DNA of 64,000 nt, from NCBI GenBank assembly GCA_003999685.1, contig CP021226.1:310001-374000 (forward strand). Direction: 5' to 3'. Numbering within the stretch: the stretch's first letter is position 1; each line of letters starts with the position of its first letter. The translations under genes and the position numbers were made by a program. The stretch is from Taiwanofungus camphoratus (Eukaryota > Basidiomycota > Agaricomycetes > Polyporales > Taiwanofungaceae). Under the pieces are notes generated by a model. That model was not told the origin of the DNA. It saw only the letters and a program-made list of their open reading frames with translations, and made no database searches. Below, piece after piece: positions 49,301-59,325 of this stretch.

Positions 49301-49651
49301 CCGCGAAGACCCCCCTGTCTACCTGAACAATAATTGAGGCCTGAAAACTGTAGGGCTATACTCAATTCCTTAGGTGATTTACTGACGGAACGGGATCACC
49401 GGGCCGGATAAACACATAGAGCGTGAAAAGCAGGTTGGGCGGGGGTCAGGTATGGCATCCTATAGATGACTATACCTTTCCTTTTGCAGGCCTTGTCGGA
49501 TTATATGCCCACGCCACATAACGAGGACACTGAAAACTGTAGGTGTACCGCTCATGCGGGCGCAGATGCCCACTTACTATCATTATTACTCTACATGTAC
49601 CTATGATGTATGGAGTATAAACCCGAGGAATTAAAAAAAAAAAAAAAAAAA
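49301..49651 (+). mobile_element. 3' end of a LINE with A tail (copy B)
   Basis: Shares its 3' half with 5960-6177 and ends in 19 A residues (49633-49651). It starts directly at the Gypsy LTR end. With the RNase H remnant at 36460-36907 it suggests that the Gypsy element sits inside a LINE. This copy has about 90 bp more than copy A in the middle (around 49420-49500). It has no coding frame and should be 3' untranslated sequence. Confidence 0.65.
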
Positions 49652-50418
49652 TTCGGTATTACACATGGATGCCTCATATGGCAAGTACACAATGCCAGCG
49701 CTGGTAGCACTCTGGCACTTGCTTTGATTTATTTGAACACTGCACTGCTTTCCGGAACTCTTATACTGTACTTGGTTCACAAGTTCCCAATTTTCGGTAA
49801 GATTGATGATAAAGCAGGGCACAGGTTTCGAGCCCAGCATTATAACGGTGGTTTGAGACATTAGTATCGGTCATTGAGGATGGGGGTCTCAGTACGTATC
49901 ATTGTCAAGCTGCCACTCACTAGTGACGTCGATGAACGGAAGGGTCAGGAGGTGACACTACTAGTACTATCGTATCGCGGACTGTTTTCCAATTCCAAAA
50001 GATATCAGGCCATCCAGAGCATTCTCCACAATCCTCCGTAAGACCTCTTGCTGACTCTGGGATGCATGCGGCTCGCACAAGATACGAAATTGCATTGACC
50101 AAAGGTATACAATGCATGCGGATGGAAGATCATTCATCATTGATACATCTCGTACGTACGTCTGAGCTACACTCATGTTGGTTGTCATGAAAACATCATA
50201 TCTTCGCCTGGACTATCTTTCCCCTACAATCGTAATTTGAACCCTTCATCGGTCTCGGTAGATAGCATCTACTCCTTCGCCACCGAATTGGCCTGAATAG
50301 AGGGAGTGAAAGTACTTTCAGTTCACTTATCATACAGCAGGCAAAGTAGTAAGGCATTCGAGAATCTCGTCAAGGACGAAGGTTCTAGAGAGTGGAGAGA
50401 ATGAGACGGCTGCACTGA
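49652..50418. other. intergenic, no gene seen
   Basis: Flank between the LINE tail and the 3' end of the phosphatase-like gene. No supported gene or repeat. Confidence 0.4.
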
Positions 50419-52374
50419 TCAGATACGTACCTCGGACTTGAGCTCAACCTCATCCCCCTTCAACGCCCTCCTTCCGCCTTCAACGTCCCCAGCATTGCGC
50501 CTGCGCCTCCATCTGCCGGCACCGAGCATCAGCACGCCCATGAACAAGAGCGCCCAAAGTGCCGCGCCGAGCACTGCAACCGTGAGCCCTGCACCGAGGA
50601 AGCCTGCGCCGACCGGAGAGATCTTCTGGTGCTGTACGTGTACGTTCACGTCTGCACTCGCAGCGAGGGCTGTCGCGCATCCACGCTCCATTGTCTGTCC
50701 GCACACGCCGCACCACTGCAGTGTCGTGTTCACCGCTGCGGGTTCGAATGCGGTCACGAACGTCGAGAGGGGCACGTCCTTGCCACCCATGCCATCCCAG
50801 CCAGAGAAGGACAACGGGTAGGTGCTGAAGCCCGAGTCGGAAGTGCCGTTCTTAAACGTAAAGCAGATGACGGGCTCGGAGGAAGATGGAGACTCGCGGA
50901 CCTCAAGTACGACCGATGCAGCATAGTCCACTAGATGCAGGACGTGTGCATTAGTGTGTGTAGACGGGATGTCTGAGCAAGAGTGAGTGATCGTGAATTC
51001 AACATACCAATGGCAGCAGGGAGAGCACCGTCCGCTACGACACCAGTCATGTTGAATAAGCTGAGAAAAGGTTTGTACGCAATGGCAGTGTAGCTTAGCT
51101 TGAGTGGATCAGACGCGTTTGCAATGCGCTGGAAGGCGTCGATCATGCCGGGAAGCATTGTCTGGATGGCAACTGTGACACCAAAGAATGTATACGCAAG
51201 GATTGCAGAAATATTGACAGCACGCAATTTTGATCAATAATGGATGAGGAATCGACACAGTTAAAGGGACGCACTATTTCCAATGCCATCAAATTGGATG
51301 TCACTGAAGACATTGTACTCATGCCAGTTTGCGAGATTGCGTACTTGGGCCAAGAAGGTCGGCGGGAGGCTTTCAGCGAAGGTGGCATTGTGAATAGACT
51401 GGACATTCATGTAGTCAAAGATCTAGAAGTACCAACGTCCTTAGCCTAAATTGGATGACAAAACTGAGATGCACAGCGGCACACTTACGTTCCACTGTGA
51501 TAGCAGATATGTGATAGAAGTCTACGTTCAAAACCTGAGATATTCTGAGAGCAGAATGATATACCATGTTTGACAGAGCAACAGACCTGCCTCCAAGGTA
51601 TGGCGGCAGCTGCGAGAGAAACCCGGAGTACTCATTTTGTTTTTGAAGGAAAATGGATGAATTGTAGAATGCCTCAGTCTTCTGATCAAAAGTCTAAGGA
51701 CGGAAAAGAATTTGAGTCCTTCAGCACTGTAGTGAGAACATATGGGGCAAAAACCGCACATTACAATCTGTAAAGCCCTCCAAGGAGACATCTTTGTCAG
51801 GTTCGACCGATTCGACTACAGAGAATCATGATCAAGCACTGTTTAAGGTGACCACGAAAGGTAGGAGGTAAAAGGGACTTACTTGGCACGTACTGATACC
51901 CTCCCAACGGACTCGTGATAGTCGTCCCATTGGCCAGTGTGATATTCTGGATGGGGGTCAGCTGCCACAACCCCTGAACCAGTGCAGCGCAACTGTCCAT
52001 GATTACACCACCCTCACCGCCAGCATCAGCCTGCACCTCGACCTGCGCACCGTTGAAGGGTGAGGTAAATGGCGCGATCCCCTGGATGAAGGACGGTGAG
52101 GACGCATTCAGATACAGAGATCGCAGGAGATTTCCAAGCTGCCACTCTTCTTGCTAATCGCACAGGGCGTTCCAGTGAGTGGAGAAATAGGGTAGACCAT
52201 AAAGATCAGTAAAGATATGTATGTGAGATAGAGAGGTAGAATCACCTCTCCAAGAGGAGTAATGGCAGTTGAAGATGCAGTGTAAGTATCAGGATCTTGA
52301 TAGAATCCTTGACGATCACCGTGTCTAGCGAGTACAACGATGCCAATGACGCTACCGTCTGAGTTGCTTGCCAT
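50419..52374 (-). CDS. histidine-phosphatase-like membrane protein, atypical active site
   Basis: Eight exons on the minus strand, 52374-52246, 52153-51883, 51815-51760, 51693-51565, 51494-51489, 51422-51275, 51172-51008 and 50930-50419, give 471 codons in frame. The phospho-accepting histidine motif of branch-2 histidine phosphatases is LARHGDRQGFYQDP at residues 15-28. The next segments are family-typical: LGNLLRSLYL, ADAGGEGGVIMDS, GPLGGYQYVP-like, SVEPDKDVSLEGFT, MWNIFDYMNVQSIHN and FLAQVRNLANWHEYNVF. Where acid phosphatases have a His-Asp proton donor, this protein reads AIAYKPFLSLFNMTG, so the usual donor is missing. A hydrophobic span (about residues 410-440) and a short basic cytosolic tail end the protein. 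No signal peptide is seen at the chosen ATG. One exon is only 6 nt (Trp-Asn). The substrate is unknown. Confidence 0.82.
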
Positions 52375-52699
52375 CGTCTTCGTCTTCGTCTTCGGGGAGT
52401 CTGAGACCTCGGTCCAGATATGAGGGGAGGGCCAGATTGTGAAGCAAGGGACGCTCACTGCTCATATATACAGGCGAACCTCTGACATCGGCATGGCATC
52501 TGCCAATGCACTGACTCTGGGGTAGTCATGATTAGGAGATATATCCCCCTTCTCGAGGCAGAGGTCATCCAGAATATCAGCTGAGCCTTAATTAAGGGCC
52601 ACTTTCAGGGCGCAAGTACACGCATACTGAGCTCACACGCTGGACTACATGTCAGTTGTTGCAGAAGCAAAAGTTTTCCCTTATCTAAACGCTCACGCT
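52375..52699. other. upstream region of the phosphatase-like gene
   Basis: CG dinucleotides are still frequent here, in contrast to the next block. Presumed promoter; no element singled out. Confidence 0.35.
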
Positions 52700-54200
52700 T
52701 GACGAGCAACTAGACTGACACAACATTCAGTCTTACTACATCAGCAAAATGAGTGCTGACTTGTATATGATTACCAGACTTTACAATCACTACCTTTCCT
52801 TCTAATGCATTGCCAGAAGGGACTTACAATAAAAAGGTTTATACCTGACCTTTTGTGTTTGCCAATGTCTCAGGCATTATGACATGACATGCAACTAAAT
52901 ATATTTTCTGCCAGAAATCTGAACCTTGGATAGGTATAGAATGTTATACATATACATATACAGAGCCAGGTTATGGCTCAGTAAACTTTCATTCTGTCAC
53001 CTTGCATTAAACCCAGACCAGCTGTATTTGAATCAATTGAGAACATGCATGTATTTGGATATTTTGTATGATATAGTGAGCCTTAAATAGAACATACACT
53101 CTGCACCTGCTAGCAAACCCTAGACAATCACATTATTAGTGACATGCTGTGTAATGACCTTACAGCACTTTTCATAATTACATAGAAAAGCATTTTGTAA
53201 GGGCCATGGCCAGTGCTTTGACCTGGGGCAGGACTGTTCTGACAGTGAATCACTGATATATGACATCCACATACCTTGAATTTGCATTTTCACTATCATA
53301 TTTGTGGATCCATATTTAAAATGTGTTACATATATTCTACAGCAGAATAATAATATTTAGAATTATTCATGTTGATATATTCAAAAAATAGTGAGAGAAC
53401 CCTGAGCTGATACTAAATTTACAATATGAAAAAGACTATTGGCCGCTCTATATTCAAATAGGCAAATTTTCATGCTAGAACAATAAGAATCCAGAATCTA
53501 ATTCATGACTTATAGATACTCATAAATATATTTAAGATTTGTGGAGCCATATGTCACACAGGTAAAGTTCTCGGTCACAATGTGCAATTGCATTTGCTGA
53601 CCATATTTCATTGTGGAAAATGGTGTGCTGTCTCCAGTGTATCATTGTGGATTTGATGATACTATGAGTTAATGTAATGTATAAGACTTTTGGCAGATCA
53701 TGAATAGCTTTGCAACCACTAAACATTTTGACCTCAGGATTTCTCTAGGACTAGGGGAAAACTCTCAGCTAAATGATTGTCTACTCAGAATTTTTGTGTA
53801 AAGCAGTGTTTGCAAGAACAATCCCAAGACAAAAAGTGCATTTTGAAAGTGTAATGTACAATTTTGTCACACTATGTAACAGCCTGCCAGTGCATGGTTT
53901 TAGCAGAGCGCAGTGCTCTGTTGCAAGTCAGGACTCAAAAACCACCTAATGTCAAATCAGAGCTTGTAAGTGTGATTTTCTTTCTAAGCCTGTGTGGCTG
54001 AAGTTGTCACACTCAAGCAATGTGCATTAAATTGTATGAAACCACAACATTTACTTGTATAAAAAATGAAGGGTCTGAATCACAGATATCTCACCCAGAC
54101 TCACTGAAATTTTGAGGAGGAACAATGGGCAGGATCAGAGTAGATATGCCCATCATGGTCAGGAAATGACCATGCCTGGGTCTCACAACAGCACATTTAC
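52700..54200. other. AT-rich block almost free of CpG
   Basis: About 1.5 kb with low GC content in which I count only about three CG dinucleotides (near 53443, 53571 and 53909). TG and CA are abundant. No frame of more than about 65 codons, no terminal repeats and no family resemblance were found. Both edges are sharp. It is best read as an old, methylated and heavily deaminated insertion of unknown origin. A mitochondrial DNA insert is an alternative, but mitochondrial genes were not recognised. Confidence 0.6.
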
Positions 54201-55350
54201 ATCTCGTGGATTGGCTCCATTACATATTTTCATACCAAAACTTGACGGACCTTTAGAATACCATTGTATCTATGTCCGAACCAGGTTTTACGAGAATTCA
54301 CGAGGTTTGTGGTGCTCGGGACAGGATTTTACACTCACTGGCCATTTTACATACATTGCGCGTGAAGCCATGGTACAAGCACAGCGAACTAACACGTCGC
54401 GCACGTGCCGATCGCGTCTAATTGGGTGGAGCCGCACCCAACTACCCAAGTCTGACCTTTGTCGTGAATGCAGGAACTTCCCGCAAACGTGTACGGGGTA
54501 CGGCGTACGGGGTACAGGTACTGACACGGCTAAGACCATTTCTCTTTGCGGACACAACACCGCTGATCATCATATTGAATGTCCGGCTCGGGATGCAGGT
54601 CATACCGTCATAGATACGGAGCTGTCTTCGTCTGGCGCATGGTCGCTGTGGGAGGGAGAGCATGATGCGCGGCACGGTCAGTCCAGCAGTGCACGCAAAG
54701 GCCATTCGCTACAGCTTCTTCCTCGCGTGTACCCCCCGTCCGTTCCAGCGAAGCATCAGAGGGCAGAGGGAAGATCAGTTGTCACGCAGCACTGGCGTAA
54801 CTAGAACTTGACAACTTGAAGAATCCAGCGACGAAAGACGCCGCGGTTCAGCCACGAAGTTCCTCTTCTGGAAACGGGCAGAAAACGTGTAAGGATAGTA
54901 TGCCTGCTGCATTCATCGTAACAAGTTGCGTTGGGTGACCTCGGGCACTTCTCGGGGGGGGGAGGGGTATCTCAATGTAAAGCGCAGTGTGACCGGAGAT
55001 GGTTCGTTCTGATGGGCAGGGACATGAATGAGCACCCAACCGACAGCACCAACCTCACAACGCACAGTCCAGCATGCACATCGCTCGCAGGCAGAGCACT
55101 ATCTATTGGTATATATGCAGCAACAGCACGTACATGCGTCAATGAGCAGATCCCCAGATGCCAGCCATGCCCATCCCACCCCGGACCGCAGGCGGCACAG
55201 TAATATACAAGCAGCACTACATCAACAACAACGACCGGCAACACCATCCAGCCCGATAGCAGGTATAACTTACACGCCAACGCCGACGCCACCGCCGCAG
55301 CCTTCCCTCCCACACGACAAATTTAGACCAGCACCAGCACCAGCCCCAGG
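54201..55350. other. intergenic, holds the third 17-bp motif
   Basis: CG-normal sequence between the CpG-poor block and the Stealth gene. The motif lies at 54401-54417 and is followed by a short hairpin (GGGTG-gagccg-CACCC region, about 54424-54440). A 230-codon plus-strand frame here has random-looking composition and is not accepted. Confidence 0.35.
54401..54417. repeat. 17-bp dispersed motif, copy 3
   Basis: GCACGTGCCGATCGCGT, same as at 27684 and 30757. Confidence 0.6.
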
Positions 55351-58300
55351 CTATGTCCGCTCCCACGCCGCGGGCGTGCCCCAGTGCCTCTCCTGCCACT
55401 CGCGGAACGTCTGCGCGACCTGCTCGTGCCCCGAGCCCACGTCGTCGTTGATACACAGCAGCGCCGCGTTCGTGTTGCGGTCGATCTTCGCCAGCGCCGC
55501 GCCGGCCTGCCGCAGCCCCGTCAGCCGCTCAAACACCGACGGCGTGCTCCCTGCGCCACCAGCAGCCTGTCAGCATCGCATCGCATCGCACCAAAGGCCA
55601 AGGCACAGGCACAGGCACCAGGCGCCATCGCGCGGGAGGGAGGGCACGCACCGACGACGTAGCGATAGCGCTGCAGCAGCTGCAGCGTCCATTCACGCAC
55701 GCTGCGCTCGCGCGCGGCGCCCATCACGTCGCGCAGCGCGAACCGGCCGTCCTCCCAGCTGTCGACAAGCGGTAGGTGCGGCACGTCCGGCGCGTCCGGC
55801 GTGGCGGGCAGCTTGCCCGCGAGCGAGGCGAGCACACGGTCGGGCGGCGGGAGGAGCGCGGCGAGCCCGAGCGGCCCGCTTGCGCGCACGAGTGCGGTGA
55901 GCACTGTCGCGCGGGGCGTCAGTCGGGGTAAGGGCTGCCTGCTGGGGCGGGGAGGGGAGACGCACCGCAGTCGCCGCACTGCGGCTTCCGGAACGCGATG
56001 TGCGCGAAGACGGCGCTCGCGCGCGTGTGCCCCGCGAGGCATTCGTCGTAGCTGATGCGGCACGTCGGAAGGAGGCCCTCGCGCGTGCCGGGGGCGAAGG
56101 CCGGCCAGGCCATCTGCCCGTGCGCGCCGAGCGTCGCGTACGCATACCCGTCCAGCGACGCTGCCGGCGCCGGAGCCAAGCCAGTCAGGAGTTAGGGACA
56201 ACCAAGAAGCCAGTCAGGACAGCAGCACAAAGCGGAGGAATAGCGGACACGGACGCACAGAAGACATACGACGTCGCGCCGAGCCCACCAAGCCCGCTGC
56301 GCGCAAGCACGCCCTCCACGCGCTCACGCACGAGCGTCTCTCGGTGTCCCGCGCGCACGAGCACCTCCGGCGCGCCCCACGCGCCGCCAAGCTCCGCCCA
56401 CGCGCGGCGCTGCTCCTCCGCGCCCCACATGTCGTCCGTGGCGCCAACACGCGCGACCGCCCACGCCCATAGCGCGGCCTCGCGCGCGCGCTCAACGGCG
56501 AAGTGCGCGTGGAGGAAGAGCGCGTTCACGTCCGCGGGCGCGCCCGGACCCGCGGTCTCGCGGAAGGGGTGCACGGCGGTGCGCGCGAAGGCGGCGGGCC
56601 AGACCGCAGCGAGCTCGTGCAGCAGCGCGAGGGAACCGGGCTTGGCCTCGTGTACGACGTATGGGCGCGCGCGCGCCCCGAAGCGCCGGCCTGGCGAGAG
56701 TGATTAATAGACGGGAGTTGACGGGAGTGTCGGGCAGGTGGGTCGGATCGGGGAGGCGAGGGAAGGAGAGGAGGAAGATGTGGAGGGGAAAGAAGGGACG
56801 CGACGCACTCAGCAGATAGTTCGACTCGCCCATGCTGCGCCACTCGCCCGTCGTCCTGGCCGTCGGGCGCACGGGCGAAACAAGCAGATTCGGTTGCAGG
56901 TGCAGCACCAGGCCATACGCTGTGTGCGGCGCCGGTCATGTCGCGTGCCGGTCGAAGGCGGTCGTGTGCCAGTTGAAGGGGGTCGTGTGCCAGTCGAAGG
57001 GTGTCGCGTGCCGATCGCAGGGTGTCGCGTGCGGGACGAGCAAGCCACATCAGGTCGCAGCGGAGTCGTCAGTATGTATAGCGATCAATACAGCGCGCGT
57101 CAGGGCCTGGCGCGGATGGCTAGGAGGGAAGGAGGGAGGAGGGGCGCACCGGAGGTGTAGAACGACGCGGGCGTCATCGTGCTGTACATGAACAGGTCGT
57201 CGTTCTGCACGCGCGTACGCGGGGGGCAGCGGGCGGGGGTGACGGGAGGGGGGGACGACAGTCAGTGCGTATCGCGGGGAGGAAGGAGGAGGGGCGCGCT
57301 GACCATGTACACGCTGCAAGGTGGAAGTGAGCGCGCGGGCGGGCGGGCAGAGAGGGGGACGGTGCTCACAACGTCTCCGACAGGCCCTCGACGTGGCCGA
57401 GCTGCGACTCGATCGCGAGGCTGTATCCACGCGCAGAACGGGCGTCAGCGTCAGCCTCCGTTCTCCGCCCAGCTGCACACCGCGCAAGACGCGGACGGGG
57501 AAGACAAAGACCGCTGCCGCGGTGTGCAGGGCGGGACGAGGGGGGACGCACGCACCTGTTGAAGCTCGTGCCCACGTACGGGTCAAACACCTCGGCGTGG
57601 TGCACGAGCGCGAGCGAGACGTTGCCCGTGCGCCAGCGCGCGCGGGGCGCGGCAACATCGAGCCACTGCGGGACCTGCCCGAGGCGCCACTCGCCCGCCC
57701 CCGCGCCCGGACCCGCGCCGGCGGACGTGAACGTCAGGTTGGCCGCGAACGGGGGAGCGGGGAAGTCCGCCGCGAGGAGGTGGAAGCGCGGGGGTGCGGA
57801 GGGAGGAGAGCGCAGGTGCGCGAGGACGGAGCGGAGCGAGTGGCGCAGCTCGTCGTGGTCGCTGTGGGGGAATGGTGAGCGGGGCGAAGGGAGGGAGAGA
57901 GGGACACGCACCGGTAGAGCCGCGCCTGGGTTGCACCTGCGACGGGGCGCCAGGGGTCGGCGGGGGAGAAGGCAGCCTGGGCGCGGGCCTTTGCCTGCTG
58001 CTCGAGCGGGTCGGAGCCGTTGACCCATGTCCAGAGGAAGTCGAGGCGGGGGGGCTGCTCCGCGTAGCACTCGGTGCCGGCGGCGAAGTAGGCGTCGAGG
58101 CAGGCGGGGGGGAGGGCGTGGCCGGGCCTGAGCGGGAGGGTGTGTTTGTCTTTGGGAGGTGGTGAAGAGGGGCGGTGGGGGGCCTGGAAGGGGAGGTAGA
58201 GGGCGTCGTGTGCGGCGACGGGGTCGAGAAAGGGAGCGGGGTCGAGGAAGGGAGCGAGGTCGAGGTCGCTGTCGAGATCGGCGTCGATGTCGCGAAGATA

Positions 58301-58504
58301 GTAGCGGAGGAAGAGGAAGAGGGAGAGGAGGGAGGCGGCGAAGAGGACGAGGGGGAGGGCGCGGCGGCGCAGGCGAAGGGCCGTGCACTCTGCGGCGAGC
58401 TTTAGGCGGGGGAGCAGAAACGGGCTCGGGCTCTGGCTGGGTGCAGAGGCGGAGGCTCGGGCGGGGCGGGTGGCGAGGGGGATGTAGTCTGCAGCGCTGG
58501 GCAT
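55351..58504 (-). CDS. Stealth-family phosphotransferase, Xpt1-like
   Basis: Stealth proteins move a sugar-phosphate to a glycan; relatives are Cryptococcus xylosylphosphotransferase Xpt1 and animal GlcNAc-1-phosphotransferase. Exons 58504-57912, 57861-57556, 57420-57370, 57313-57304, 57204-57150, 56919-56809, 56690-56259, 56160-55966, 55903-55652 and 55550-55351 give 734 codons in frame. Topology is type II: a short cytosolic start, then one membrane span at about 49-67 (ALPLVLFAASLLSLFLFL). CR1 is LDFLWTWVNGSDP (154-166), CR2 RDHDELRHSLRS (about 198), CR3 FVYMNDDLFMYS (about 317-328, assembled from a 10-nt micro-exon and its neighbour) and CR4 LCINDDVGSG (about 700). The Asp pair in CR3 and the CR4 motif are intact, so it should be active in the Golgi. 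The gene is extremely GC-rich and CpG-rich. One intron holds a small minisatellite. Confidence 0.88.
56945..57045. repeat. short minisatellite in a Stealth-gene intron
   Basis: Four to five degenerate units of about 20-21 bp built on GTCG.GTGCC..TCGAAGG, within the 230-nt intron 56920-57149. One unit contains GTGCCGATCGC, part of the 17-bp dispersed motif. Confidence 0.6.
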
Positions 58505-59325
58505 GGCAGACGGGGACGAAGCATAAGGGGCCAGAGTAAGTAAGTACTGTGTACTGACCACAAGCGGTGCCGTGCGATGGAATGGGCCGGAGCCGCAGTC
58601 GTCGTCGCGGTCGTGTGCGCCTTGGCGACAAAAGGCATCTTCTTTGTTAAACGTGAGGAAGAGACGCTCTCCGCTCCACAGGCCGATCTGATGCCAGCTA
58701 TTAATAGCGTCTCGATCACTGTGCCGTGCCTGGGCAGCGCACACGACAGCGGCTGCACGCACAGCTGCTGTCACTCTCAGCGTGCTCTCTGCTTCCTGTA
58801 CGCGCGCTCACTCATCCGACGTCACCGATATCGCTCCAGCACGCCATCGCCTGCCACCGGGAAGCCCCCAGCGCTTCCGCAGTGGCGCTCCACTAGGCGC
58901 GCACCTGCAGCACGCGGTGCGTCCAATGTCAATAGCCCATCGCATCCTGTCCTCACCGCACAGGCTGCCCGCGAACCCACCTGCACAGCTTGCCCGGCAA
59001 CCACAGCTGCCCTCCCGCCGACTCAGCTGATCTACCACGCATCCCGCGTCGTCGCAGCCATTTTCTGCGCCGCCTATCCGCCCAGTCCCTGGACGCTGGT
59101 ATTCCGTAAAGCAAATGGAATGGATTTGGCCAGCCCTGTCAGACAGCTGACAGAAGCGCGCGGCCAGAGCCGAAACGCAGTCATGGGTTCATCCACTCCC
59201 ATTCCGGTAGCTCCTCTACCGCCCCCTCCCTCTCCTCAGCAATCCTCCTCCCCACCTAGTCCCTGGGTGCTGACGTCTCATTAAGCGCACGAGAGATGCG
59301 TTCGGCCTCCAGGCCGACCAGCAGA
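58505..59325. other. upstream region of the Stealth gene
   Basis: Open short frames exist but look like chance frames in GC-rich DNA. Presumed promoter of the Stealth gene; no gene recognised. Confidence 0.35.

Noticed and set aside
52700-54200. Mitochondrial DNA insertion
   Set aside because: AT content would fit, but no mitochondrial gene fragment was recognised and CpG loss with TG/CA excess fits deamination better. Not excluded.
54112-54804. 230-codon plus-strand frame
   Set aside because: Composition looks random, it starts in the CpG-poor block and runs into normal sequence, and no motif or family resemblance is seen.
56000-58540. Long plus-strand frames opposite the Stealth gene
   Set aside because: Arg/Gly/Ala-rich shadows caused by extreme GC content; the minus strand holds the conserved Stealth motifs.
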